Assembly: GCA_030765055.1 (NCBI GenBank) | Contig: CM060958.1 | Span: 108,550,127-108,614,126, forward strand | DNA from: Mantis religiosa | Lineage: Eukaryota; Arthropoda; Insecta; Mantodea; Mantidae | Reading direction: 5' to 3' | DNA: 64,000 bases | In this document: one piece after another, positions 9,866 through 20,160 of the stretch | Numbering within the stretch: the stretch's first letter is position 1 | Layout: every line of letters starts with the position of its first letter | Program-made: the position numbers and the translations under genes | The notes under the pieces: generated by a model | Databases searched by the model: none | What the model was told of the DNA's origin: nothing | The model's input: only the letters and a program-made list of their open reading frames with translations

Positions 9866-9910
9866 ATCAACGTTTCGGGAATGTACATCTCTCCCATCAT
9901 CAGGATTTTT
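9866..9910 (-). ncRNA. Hammerhead-ribozyme-like core, tentative
   Basis: The minus strand reads CTGATGA, then a self-complementary stretch (GGGA...TCCC), then GAAAC, which is the order of the hammerhead core. Such motifs occur in Penelope-like elements. One extra T lies between CTGATGA and the helix, and I could not draw a convincing stem III or cleavage site, so this may be a decayed copy or chance. Confidence 0.25.
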
Positions 9911-10090
9911 ATAAAATGTTATAACCACAAATGAAATACTGGATATAACACAACTATAAACAAAGACAGAACACTATCAAAATTCGCATTACTGAACAAA
10001 AGACTGTTTTGAGTAAATTAAATGCCAGGTCAGGAGATGGCGTGAGTACAGAAAATTGTGTCAAAGAAACATAAGTACTTAACTCGATTA

Positions 10091-10503
10091 TCAAGCTGTA
10101 TTGTACTCGTGGGCAGGAAAGAAATAGTAGTGCGCCGAGCTGGACGTTTGCCGAGAGAAAGAGACAGAGAGATGCGTGGATATATCCGTCTTTCTCTTGC
10201 CGCCGCGATTGTTCTCGGAAAATCTACCGCATTATAGAACAATGTCTGTTAGATATAAATAGCGGCAGAGTGTGATAAGCGGTGAGTTGGAGTTGTGTGA
10301 TGGTTATTGAACTGTGCCGCAGTGATTTCTTTTACTTGTTTACGTTTGGCGGGCGAACGAGACGACCTTGAAGACTGCTGCTTGTCAATGTCACGTCTTT
10401 TTCTGTTTCAAGGGTTGTACAAAGCTCCTGTTTACTGAAATAGAGTGTTTTAAATTTCTGTAAACAAGGCTTTTGATTCTACTAACACACGAAGTCACAA
10501 TAT
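10091..10503 (+). mobile_element. Solo-LTR-like block 1
   Basis: The right end (ACACACGAAGTCACAATA) matches the ends of blocks at 13562-14010 and 63487-63841. A TATA-like ATATAAATAGCGG at about 10252 precedes a GC-richer segment, as in an LTR promoter. The left boundary is not certain. No internal gag or pol sequence is next to it. Confidence 0.45.
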
Positions 10504-10505
10504 TA

Positions 10506-11394
10506 AGGTCTGATCAACAAAGACTGAGATTGATTTTTTTCACAGATGTTTATTACTGCAGTTCAATGTTTACATGATATTTTTCAAAGTATTCCCCTCT
10601 TACTTCAATGTACTTTTTATAGCGTCTCTGCCAGTCCTTGAATACGTGCTGCAGACCATTCTTTGTCAGGTCCTTGAGAATCGCCTCACTTTTCTTGAGC
10701 ACTGCTTCAGAATTCTCAAATCGAATAACCCTAAGCTTCGATTATCACCGGTGATGAGTCATGGCTGCATCATTATGATCCTGAAGGAAAACAAGGCAGC
10801 ACAATGTGGAAATCACCAGGTTCTCCAACACCAAAACTGGCAAAAGTTGTTCCATCTGCAGGGAAAGTGATGGTGATCATATTTTTTTACTGTAATGGAA
10901 TGATTTATCAGCATGCAGTTCCCCCTCACACTACTGCTACAGCAGCATACTACACGTCAGTATTGGCCACACTGAGGAAGCACATTACAAAGAAAGGACC
11001 AGATTTCTCGAACTGGGTGGCAACTTCATCATGACGATACACGGCCTCACGTCGCAAATAAAATCATGCAGTTTCTGTCTCGATTTAATATTACCTGTGT
11101 ACCACATTCACCTTATAGCCCCGATCTTACACCCTGTGACCTTTTTTACTCCCATCACTAAAAGGGAAGCTTAGGGGTATTCGATACTGTGAAGTAAGGC
11201 TCAAGAAAAGTGAGGTGATTCTGAAGGACCTGAAAAAGAATGGTCTGCAGAACGTGTTCAAGGACTGGCAGAGACAATATAAAATGTGCATTGAAGTAGG
11301 AGGGGATTACTTTGAAAAAACCATGTAAACATTGAACTGCAGTAATAAACATATGTGGAAAAAATCAATCTCAATGTTTGTTGATAAGCTCTCG
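10506..11394 (+). mobile_element. Foldback mariner with two 3' ends
   Basis: The arm at 10506-10741 is an inverted copy, roughly 85% similar by eye, of 11160-11394. Both are the 3' terminal region of one mariner family (shared GTTTATTACTGCAGTTCAATG). TA dinucleotides flank both outer ends (10504-10505, 11395-11396). The centre encodes only the middle of the transposase, and the 5' end and N terminus are missing. Since mariner needs two ends in inverted orientation, such a molecule might in principle still move if the ends are equivalent. Confidence 0.75.
10736..11150 (+). pseudogene. Central mariner transposase fragment
   Basis: Encodes the catalytic middle of a D,D34D transposase in broken frames. 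GDESWLHHYDPE carries the first Asp, followed by SPGSPTPKLAKVVPSAGKVM and a segment ending GPDFSNWVATSS. After a stop come HDDTRPHVANK, covering the second Asp region, and YSPDLTPCDLF with the third Asp. The LHQDN motif is altered to HHDD, so the active site is damaged besides the stops. It lies between the inverted arms described above. Confidence 0.75.
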
Positions 11395-12074
11395 TATAGT
11401 TGTCAGACTCTTCATAATTGTTTCGAAAATTCTGCTCCATTACTCTAATTCCCGGTAAAGTACGTGAAATGCCACTGTCAGTGTCTTAAAATCTATGAAA
11501 ACTTCTCAAAAATCCCTGTAACTAATGAAAAATATAACCCATGTGCATTTATTACTTGGGAACAAAAATGGACAGTCAGTCTCTATAAGTGCATGTAGCG
11601 AAATCACAAAGGCAAAAGAAGGTAATACAAATAATCCATGTATTTATCATTATGTATTTACGACAGGACATAATAAAATACTCAGCTTGAAGTCTGTGTT
11701 ACCGCAGTTGATTGCGCCGCTGTTTACGACAGCTTTGTTTATATCGTTGTCTATTACGTACATGCTGCTTTTTGATAAATTATATTGGCAGCTCAGCAGA
11801 GGAATTAAGTACTTCACCTTTCATACTCGGTTCTGCAGCTTCGCTTCATGCTGAGATATTTCAAATAAACAGTTGAGCTTCGTTTATCTGCCATATGCCT
11901 ACTGAAGTTATACGAAGCACAGGTCTACAATACTTAACTCACATTCAGTGTGTAATTGATTAATTAATGGATCATGCACCATAGAAGCATGCAAAATAGG
12001 CTAGTATGAAGAAATTTGATCGTGGATATTTGAATTGATTGCAGTTTAGAGTTTAAAAATCCACAGTGTATATT
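11395..12074. other. Unassigned sequence with a 109-codon open frame
   Basis: The plus-strand frame 11525-11854 has a hydrophobic stretch near residues 65-85 (TTALFISLSITYMLLF), but no domain I know and no repeat match. It could be a chance frame. Confidence 0.4.
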
Positions 12075-12345
12075 GTCGCGAGGCATTGTTTTGCTACTGT
12101 GTAGACGAGCACCGAGAGAGATAAAAGCGGGGAGTGAAAGAGATAGATAGCGCCCAAATCACGCCCGCGGACCGACTAGCGCTGAACACTTGCAGGAGAG
12201 AGAGAAACAGGGGGAGAAAGAGACGGAGACATTCTGGATGTTCTCGCTCCACCACGAATGACCGTGAAGCTTCGGGAGCTTTCAAGAAACTTCGGCAACT
12301 TTCGAGAGACGAGAAAGATAAAACAATGTCCTATATTTATATATA
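12075..12345 (+). mobile_element. Solo-LTR-like 5' fragment
   Basis: Begins TGTCGCGA like the blocks at 13562 and 63487, with GAGATAAAAGC as TATA-like sequence at 12117-12127 and a purine-rich continuation. No matching right end is found. It stops at the TSD of the 3.33-kb element, which may have inserted into it. Confidence 0.4.
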
Positions 12346-12949
12346 ATCTATAACACCAGGTGAGTCAGCCGCACCTTATTTTTTGGAAGGTAAGCCACCC
12401 ATCACACAGCAAGTCAGACTTAGTCTGGTTTTGCGCTTACTAAACTGTATTGTTTGATGTTCTTAGAAAGAGGAATGGGAAAAGTTCAGAGGAACAGCGG
12501 TTTAAGGGACAAAACGTACTTCTCGCTAAAGTACACTTCAAAAACATACGACTCCTTTACTGCGAGCGAATTCCGGTTACCAGGCGATTTTAAAAACTTT
12601 TAGTAGAGTATACATGGCCAGTAAACGGCTCGGAAAAAATGAACCTATCATATGAGTACACTAATAACGGCAGCTAAAAAGAAAATGGTTGATTCTTGTA
12701 CTTAGAGCAGAGGTTGGCTGCCAAAAATTAGGAAAATATTAGAGACACGCCCCATCTACCATGGACCGGTATAGTCAGAACGGAGATATTGTTAAACAAC
12801 GGTTTATTTACATTTTTGTTTAAACTACGTCTCGTGCATCTCAGTTAACATGCATAAAACCCTTTGCCATTTATTTAATAATATTAAAACACCCAGCAAA
12901 TAATTAAAAGTGTCTTAAAAGGCTAATCACGCACGAGAACTCGCGAGGT

Positions 12950-13110
12950 GGCAAAGTTGTAGCGCCAGGTGTACAAGTCGTAGTACTGAACCCAGAACGT
13001 GCTTTCAGGCAACTCTCGAAATAGCTCAATGGGATTATGACGTCTCCTGTGCCCTAACCCCCAATGACACAGGTTCGAGTCTCAGCATGGTAAATTCTCT
13101 TCTCTTATGT
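12950..13110 (+). repeat. tRNA-like repeat head, single copy
   Basis: ATAGCTCAATGGGATTATG followed about 30 bases later by ACAGGTTCGAGTCTCAGC resembles A- and B-box sequences of a tRNA-derived SINE. The family is not repeated elsewhere in the window and no tail or TSD is clear. Confidence 0.35.
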
Positions 13111-13561
13111 GCATAAAAACTTGGAAACCGAATTCACAATAATTTAATTATAAAGTCCCTGAGGGCGTGCATTACCCAAGAAGGCTATCAGTTCGAGCAC
13201 TTGCTTCATTAGAGAAGTTGTGTTCCAGGAATAGAAAAAGGGTCATTCCAACGCCACAAAACATACCAATTTGAAACGAACTTTTAATATCAAAATAATT
13301 CTATGTCTGCAAAATTGTGTTTAACTTCCATGTTGAACTCTGATACTGTAATTTCCATGTTTTTTGTGTTCAAATGTGTATAAATGATGATTATTTCAAC
13401 TGAACCTATCTATAGGTGTGTTTAAACAACTACCTACTTGTAGTTTACCAATAAAGAAACATCAAACTATGCCATAAAACATAAATAAACCAATTAAAAA
13501 TAATAACAGTTTTCAGAATTATAGTTGGAAATTTTATTACACAGTAAAAAATTAGAGTACT

Positions 13562-14010
13562 GTCGCGAAGCCGTTATCTACGATAGCGCGGCTAGCGTAC
13601 ACAAATAGCCGGCAAATAACGATAGCACAGATAAATAACAGACGGATGATGTATCACGGAGGTAAAGGACTTGCCGGCACAGATTGAATTTCACGTTTGG
13701 AAGGTTCTAGTGATATCTTGATTGACAGAGCAAAATTGTTTTCTTATTTGTTCCAGAAGCCTCTCGAAGTTATCAGTGAGGTATTTAAGAGAGCAACGAC
13801 TCGCCAAGAGTCAGTCGTGAGTAAGCAGTAAACAGCTGTAGAGTGTTGTTGTAACGAGAGCTGATTGTTATTGTCATCGACCTTGGTAGACCGTGTGTAT
13901 GTGACGTAATGTTGTTATGTGAGAATTGAACAGTGTATTTCTACGAAAATAAAGAACATTTGGTATATCTGCTACTCGGACTTTTAATTTTCAGAACCCA
14001 CAAAGTCACA
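13562..14010 (+). mobile_element. Solo-LTR-like block 2
   Basis: Starts TGTCGCGA and ends AACCCACAAAGTCACAATA. It shares with the block at 63.5 kb, in order, AACAGCTGT, a GTC.ATGACCTT-like segment, TGTGTATGTGACGTAAT, a TTTCTAC-GAAAATAAA polyadenylation-like signal, and GGACTTTTAATTT. A TATTTAAGAGAGCAACG promoter-like motif lies at about 13781. The TGT...ACA ends and this promoter-then-AATAAA order are typical of LTRs. Flanking four-base duplications are imperfect (GTAC/ATAC). No internal retrotransposon region is attached. Confidence 0.6.
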
Positions 14011-14097
14011 ATACCTATGGAGAGGCTTCGAACCACCGTCACAACAGATAAATGAGATTGTAGTTCAGCGCTAGTTTCAACTGAGCTGCCTGGCCCA

Positions 14098-15037
14098 TTC
14101 ACCGATATGGACGTCATATAACGTCCAAGTTATAATGCCCCAAACTGATATGGACGTGTATAGACGTCCTGCGCATACATGCATTTAATGCTCATTTAAC
14201 GCCAATTATTTTGATCTTCCTATTTTATAATAACTTTAAATTAGTTCTATAAGGGATGTAAACGTACCCTTAAAGGTTTCTCTTTGAATTGTACATCTCT
14301 AAACCTCGATAAACATCCAAGGGCACATCTGCAGATTCACACCAAATAATATTGGTTTCCTTGCGAACTTCTTTATCGCAACACACTAGACATTTTCGAA
14401 ATGGTTGCGACTTTTTTCGTTGTGGGTGGTATGCTATTAGGAAAGATTTTTCTCTCAAGTATGAGGGGTGACGTCGTGGTGAATTTCTTACCCCCCAGTA
14501 TAAAGAGGCCTCTGAGTATTATAGTACTCAATTAGGTTACGAGCAATTTATACGCGCAAGTACAGGTAGATGAATGTCTTGCATGAATTTGCAGCTCTGA
14601 AAATTACTAAACAATTGTGCACGGTTACATCCAGTGGTATAAAATACTTTTTTTTTTTTACCATTTAACTGTTTATCGTAAAGAGGGATAGCTAGTAATA
14701 GCTGATCCACATCACCCATATTTGACCCGTCATTTCCCCAAACAATGGAGTGGCTAACATGCCATCTGTAGACCAGTACACGTCACTGCTACCTTTATCC
14801 TGAACATCTCCTTCATAATCGAACAATAAATATTCCAGATTTTCTACAGTAATATCAGAAACCTGTATACATCATACGCAAGGTAATTTATTTGCTACAT
14901 TACCAGGATAAGCCATGGTTAACATTGAAATTTAACAATTTCAAATGTGCCATTCATTTAGCTCTTGATAGTTATAAGAAATCACTCTGGTATAGCATAA
15001 ACCAACTAAACTTGAACCGGAGAAATCACTTGCGTAG

Positions 15038-15093
<56 letters not shown>

Positions 15094-15414
15094 GTTCGTA
15101 TACACACAACACAAAATGACTCAAATATTAGGCGCGTTCGGCACAAAGAATGACTTTTGCTACAGTGAAACTAAGAAGTGAAATTTGAACGATTTATTAC
15201 TGTAGTCTCCAATTTTTTGTTACTGTAGATGTATACTGCCTTTAATGGGTTTTAAACCAGTTTTTGTTTCGTTTAAATAACTTAATAAATACGGAAGATA
15301 TGGAATTGTATTTATGATGCATTTTTACAGCATTTAACAATTTAAATGTCTTGTTCTGTTTATTGGGTATCCGTTTCCGGCCCCTGAAGGGTTTAAATGG
15401 CTATCGGTGAAGCG
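14098..15414 (-). pseudogene. PiggyBac-like transposase remnant
   Basis: Minus-strand frame 14270-14458 has a cysteine-rich end reminiscent of the C-terminal zinc-binding domain of piggyBac transposases (RKCLVCCDKEVRKETNIIWC, then VPLDVYRGLEMYNSK), with several of the usual Cys/His positions lost. The frame 14537-14719 begins MGDVDQ, loosely recalling the MGGVD segment upstream in that family. CATTCACCGATATGGACGTC at 14098 and a partial mirror at 15400-15414 (TATCGGTGAAGCGG) may be the degraded ends. No TTAA flanks remain. The catalytic part is not recognisable. Confidence 0.4.
15039..15091. repeat. (TA)n microsatellite
   Basis: About 26 uninterrupted TA units. Frames across it encode Tyr-Ile repeats and are artefacts. 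Confidence 0.95.
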
Positions 15415-15692
15415 GCTGGTAACGTGTGAGATAAACATTTCGTCTGACATATAGTATTCGTTGGTTCCAGTGAACATTTGCAGACATTCAATCGTCAACT
15501 GTCTAATTAGGAATAAACTACAGGCGATGCGATAACATCTATATTGGAACTAATTTCATTGAGTGTTTAACATCCATGTTATATACGCCGTTACAACCTA
15601 GTAACGGGATCCATGTTTTCGTGTAGTGTTTTAAATATGGATTACATAAACCTCGAGAATAAGGGGCAGCTGACTCACCTGGTGTATCTATA

Positions 15693-17020
15693 AATATTCA
15701 GCACTGTCTAAAAACAGTGTATGGTGCATTGCTTAAAAGGATTTTATTTTGTTCATAAGTCGTGGGCTGTGGCCTCGTTTCTGAGCCATACCTACTGACA
15801 AAATGAAATTTTCATTTTAACCTTTGTATCATAAATATTTCGAATTACTATATTTCGTCCCATTTGCTCAAATCTATTCTATTTCTTGCAATCCTACTAT
15901 AATTTGTCTTCCGTTCCTTCAATTTGCCTAGTAATTCTATTCATTTAGAAGTTAATTAATGTTGCATTGCATTCATATGTTCTACTTTCATATTAATCGT
16001 GGGATAGTCAATTAACCCCTCCCTCGAGATTTTTTAAATAAAGCTACTCGTATTTCACTCATAGATTTTTGATAAAATAAATCCAGTGGAATAACCGTTG
16101 ATAAAATATTTTATTTTTCTCTATAATTCCACTTTAAAAGCACATTTTAAAATATTTTAAATGCTGTAATAAAGTTTAATTAAAATGGTTCCTAAAATTA
16201 GAAATTATATATCACATACTGAAGGTGGAAGTTAAATTATGAAAATAATAATTCTGTACCTTGGTTACGGAGTACAGCTAAAAATTAATGCAAATTAAAG
16301 TTTAGAATTATATAAAATTGACGTAATTTCCTGTGCTTATGTGAGAATTATAGGGGGCAGATGATAGAACAAATTGAGGCATTTTAAATCCTATTCACAG
16401 TTTAGTGATGCATTTAGCTAAAGTTTTCAATCCACATTGCTGAGACTCTTCTACAGTGAAAGTTTTGAATGCTAACCGATATTCTACATTCAGCTTTGAG
16501 CAGATTAGTATTATATTACGAAACAATTACGACTGCATAGCATACTGAACAATGGAAGTTCGAAGGCTTTTGGACATGTGCTTGTTAAATCTAGCGAGGT
16601 TAGCGATTCATGTAACAAACTACGTCTTTGTCAGCTGCATAATTCCTACTTTTGATCGGAGATGGGACTCATAGGCGCCGCTTCCTTCTTCACTTTACCA
16701 TCCATTTATCACAGTCATGTCGCTGAGTGGGATGATGGATGTTGTGTACTTCATGAAGAAAGGTTAGCCAGTACGGACAACACAGCTTTCTCTATCCAAG
16801 TATTCAACATCCTGAAAACGCAAGAAATGCTCCTTCCTGAAACGGTGTTCAACTGTTTTGAAGCTCAAGAGCATGTTCTGGTATGCACGTCGCCAGTAAA
16901 AGCTCAGTTTTTCAGTACTGGTCTCACTTAAGGTATATGAGGAAATGACAGCAGAGCGCCGCACGGATTGCTTAACTTCTCTTGCAAAGAAAATCAATAT
17001 TTTGGGTTAAATTTACATCC
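15693..17020. other. Unassigned AT-rich sequence
   Basis: No transposon landmarks. Overlapping open frames on opposite strands at 16662-16931 and 16764-16997 resemble no known domain. The region is somewhat less AT-rich around 16560-16930. Confidence 0.4.
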
Positions 17021-17238
17021 TTCAACTTTAAGTCATATCGGACGATGAATGTAATGATGCTCAAACGAACCCAGGTTCATAAAGCTTTGATTTATTCGAC
17101 ACTCATCTTTAAGGAAAAGGGAAAAGCCGAAAAAAAATTATCCATATAACTAACCCTGACCGAGATTTGCACTCGACACCTTTTGAACGTGAGGTAGACA
17201 CATTACCACCTGCGCTATAGAGGCGACCTGATATCGAT
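17021..17238 (-). mobile_element. SINE-A, diverged copy
   Basis: Minus-strand copy spanning the tail motif TAAGTCATATCGGACGATGAAT, the body, and the head with ACCCTGACCGAGATTTGCACTC (B-box region mutated). It is followed 24 bases later by another copy in the same direction. No TSD is evident. Confidence 0.8.
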
Positions 17239-17261
17239 GGTGTATACACATTTTCCGTGTT

Positions 17262-17510
17262 GTAATTTACGCCATTTAACTTTCTTAAGTCATATCGGGG
17301 GATGAATGGAATGGGTGAAATATGCTCAAATGGGCCCAGGGCCCATAGCTTAGAGTTATCCAACATTCGTATTTCTTTTAGGATAAGGGAACACCCTGAG
17401 AAAACCTTATCCAGGTAACTAACTCACCCTGACCAATATTCGAAATCGGGACCTCTTGAACGTGAGGTAGACATGCAACCATCTAGGCTACCGAGGCGGG
17501 TACACATTTC
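17262..17510 (-). mobile_element. SINE-A, second adjacent copy
   Basis: Minus-strand copy from TTGTAATTTACGCC to the head sequence CTACCGAGGCGGG. The B-box region is altered (CCAATATTCGAAATCGG). It sits head-to-tail with the preceding copy, suggesting repeated insertion at the same A/T-rich spot. Confidence 0.85.
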
Positions 17511-17565
17511 TTAAGTAAGTAAAAGTGACTAACGGGCGACAAAATCTATTTTTCTGTTTTATAGC

Positions 17566-18190
17566 ATATTAGGATTAAGATTTCATGACGGTGGGGATTT
17601 GGTACGTAGGCCACCATGCTAGGTCCATTGTTCCTATGCCTCCAAGTGGGAGCACCCCCGGGAGGAAGGGTGAGGCGAAGGAGGGCGGCCGACCCAAGGA
17701 GCCACGGCAGTACAGAGGGCAGAGTCCCTATATTTTACTTGGATAGAGACTTCCCCCAACAGGCCAGGGCAACGAACTTGCTCCTCTACAGCGGGATGGC
17801 AACGAGCCCAGCAGCCGAGCCCAAAAGGTTCCAGGCAGGCGATCCGAGCCACAAAGGTCCCTGGCTGGCGGTCACGAAATAACCCCGGTAGAGGAGCGGA
17901 GACCGGCAACCGACCTAACGGAGGAGGAAGTAGTTTTCTCCAGATCATATCATCCTGCCATGCACCGCCGAGACACCCACCCACACTTCTACCCTGAAAG
18001 AGACCAAGATGATGTGAAATGATAATGGAGATGAAATGGAGGGACAGTAAATTCGGGGGAAGTAATTAACCTACACAGCATTCGCCTAGCGACCCGGGAA
18101 AACCCCCGAAAAAACCATGGGTCAGGTAGATCAGCCACGGAAATTGAACCCAGGACTCCCGAATGCGGGCCACAGACGAAACCGCCTTAT
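17566..18190 (-). mobile_element. Repeat-B, near full length
   Basis: Complete-looking minus-strand copy, from the 3' landmark GATTTCATGACGG through CCATTGTTCCTATGCC, CACTTTGGGG-type sequence, and TGCCATGCACCGCCGAGAC, to the tRNA-like head (GGAAATTGAACCCAGGACTCCC). With the 55.5-kb copy it defines a 620-650-bp family. Confidence 0.85.
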
Positions 18191-18500
18191 CTTTTTATTT
18201 TTAACGTGGAAGGAAAAAATGGAATTTACCCACACCAGCCCATGGGGCTTGGTTACATAGGAGTCTCTGCCTCGGTGGAGTGCACCGTTGCGGAATACCT
18301 ACTAAATACCCTCCACTACCTAGGGCAGCAGCCCTGTCGATGGTTTGCTGGTCCCGCATTAAGCACCCAGATTCTAGGTGTCTGTTATTTCTCTGCGGTG
18401 AACCGCTATTGTGTGTTGGGGAGGAAGGCGTCATGGTCACAGGACCCTGATGCCCACCTTTCCTTCATTGATAATCTTAGGGAATGTGCCGCGCGTTCAG
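18191..18500 (+). repeat. GC-richer block, possible repeat
   Basis: Balanced-composition segment (GCCTCGGTGGAGTGCACC, GGGAATGTGCCGCGCGTTC) with a 122-codon open frame at 18206-18574. The frame shows no domain I know. It lies directly after Repeat-B and could be another GC-rich repeat. Confidence 0.3.
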
Positions 18501-18939
18501 GATGCAATTATGAGCCATCCCGCTCGTTTTATAGTAGATTGCTTGTGTGGAAAGATAGAAGAAAACTAAGATAAGATCACCAAGTAACACTAAATTGAAC
18601 AATTTGTGTATTTTATAGCCATTAAAGTCGCTATTATAGTTTTTACTTCTCAAATAGTGGCATATTCTCTGTGAAATAAAGTGCATTGTTACACCACAAC
18701 TGAAATATAACAAATGTCACTGATTCCAACGTGTCATTGATTGGTATTAGCCTATCTTCTTTAGATGTCTACCCTTTCCTTTAGGGATCATTTTGGCAAA
18801 GTTTCATATGATATGCCGTTCGTTGGGAAACTTTTGGAAATTGGGACGTTGGCTGCAGTGTATAATCCATATAAAGATTTGTAATAATGATAAGAAAATC
18901 GATGCAGTTCAGCCAGAACGGTTTTGCAGTTTTGAAGTG
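18501..18939. other. Unassigned AT-rich sequence
   Basis: I see no element or plausible gene here. Confidence 0.4.
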
Positions 18940-19185
18940 AACTGTAGTTCAGAAAGTTTTATGTTCTTTAATACCTTTTATAACACGTATAACAAAAAGG
19001 AGAAGTGTTGCATTTCTCCAAATATTTGTAGTCGGGATTTATTTAGAAATATGGTTTAGGATCCCAAAATTTATTTTTAGGGAAAGATGCCTATGTTGTC
19101 TGAAAGGCATAGCTCAAAAACTAAATGGTTGTAGACAGCAAACTTAATATTTAAATTTAGAATATTCGAATAATGCTACATAGGG
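18940..19185 (+). repeat. Repeat-I copy 1
   Basis: Shares with 22310-22800 the ordered landmarks TTTTATAAC, AAATTTATTTTTAGGG, TCAAAAACTAAA, AACTTAATATTTAAATTTAGAAT and ATGCTACATA. A weaker copy lies at 42420-42640. The class is unknown. Repeat-B starts at its right end. Confidence 0.65.
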
Positions 19186-19790
19186 TTTAAAGGCCCAGGC
19201 GGTTTTTGTGGCGTGCATTCGGGAGATCGGATTCGATCTCCTTGGCTGACCTACCTTACCAATGGGTAGCTCGCCTCGGTAGCGTGATGGTAGCATGACT
19301 GCCTCACGTTCAAGAGGTCCCGAGTTCGAATCTCGGTCAGGGTGAGTTACCTGGATAAGGTTTTTCCGGGGGTTTTCCGTATCCTGAAAGACGAATGTCG
19401 GGTAAGTCTAAGCTCTATGGACCCTAGGCTCATTTGAGAATCATTGCACCCTTTCCATTCATCGTCTGATATGACTTAACGTTGGAGGAAGTAAATTAAA
19501 AATAAATTAAACAAATACCCATGGGTTGTTTCGAGGGTTTTCGCTAGGCGAATGCCGGGTACGTTAGTTACATTCCTAGAATTTCCTATCCCTCCAATTC
19601 ATCTCTTTTATAATTTCAAAAATCTCTTATCTGGTAGACTCTTTCAGGGTGGAAGTGTCGGTGGATGTCTCGGCGCTGCATGGCAGGATTATATGTTCCT
19701 GCTAAACACTTCCTCCTTCGCTAGGACGTTTCTATTCCCCGGGCCGGTCTAGTGGGGCCGTTTCAGGACCACGGCACTGGCCTGCTGGGG
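19186..19790 (+). mobile_element. Repeat-B copy interrupted by SINE-A
   Basis: The head (GGAGATCGGATTCGATCTCC) is at 19186-19262. The body resumes at 19516 (CCCATGGGTTGTTTCGAGG) and runs past GTCTCGGCGCTGCATGGCAGG to about 19790, where it is truncated. The interruption is an intact SINE-A. Confidence 0.8.
19269..19515 (+). mobile_element. SINE-A nested in Repeat-B
   Basis: Full SINE-A with a clear head (GAGTTCGAATCTCGGTCAGGG) and an A-rich tail. Flanks TACCAATGGGTA (19257-19268) and TACCCATGGGTT (19516-19527) look like a decayed TSD made from Repeat-B sequence. SINE-A was therefore active after Repeat-B. Confidence 0.85.
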
Positions 19791-20160
19791 AGTTTGGTAC
19801 TTTAATTTCTCCTATTTCTTTACGACTCGACATCTTAATAATTTGGTCGAGTCCCATAAACAAATTTTACCACGCAATACAGATGAGTTGCAATAATTTA
19901 AATTTACGATTATAGGTACAGTATAATTGAACATATTAATTTTAACTACAATTTATAGTTTTATAATAATAAATAATTAACACAACTATTGATATAACAT
20001 TCAAATGCCTACAAAGATTAATAATGATATTTGTTAAAATTGGTGTTAAAAATTCATGCAAAAAAGACATGCAAAAACGTAAAATTAATTAAAAAGTATT
20101 TAATAAAATATTCAAAAAGATATTAAAGCGTATTAAAACGTATGCTAAGGAATGAGAAAG
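19791..20160. other. AT-rich sequence, probably 3' UTR side of the R1-like element
   Basis: Very AT-rich DNA with no coding potential. It lies just downstream of the minus-strand reverse transcriptase and may include its 3' untranslated region. Confidence 0.3.

Larger units (their letters stand above)
12346..15692. mobile_element. 3.33-kb element with 28-bp TIRs and 7-bp TSD, unclassified
   Basis: ACACCAGGTGAGTCAGC at 12353-12369 is exactly inverted at 15669-15685. Similarity extends to 28 bp with two mismatches (12353-12380 versus 15658-15685). ATCTATA flanks both sides (12346-12352 and 15686-15692); one more A would make 8 bp. This is the signature of a cut-and-paste DNA transposon. The interior has no intact transposase. 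It holds a solo-LTR-like block, a piggyBac-like remnant that does not fit these ends (piggyBac uses TTAA), a TA microsatellite and AT-rich DNA. It is probably non-autonomous, with later nested insertions. Confidence 0.7.

Noticed and set aside
12346..15692. Calling the 3.33-kb element piggyBac
   Set aside because: Its TSD is ATCTATA, not TTAA, and its ends do not begin like piggyBac. The piggyBac-like piece appears to be a separate remnant inside.
17616..17984. 88- and 116-codon frames
   Set aside because: Both are inside Repeat-B and explained by its GC-rich sequence.
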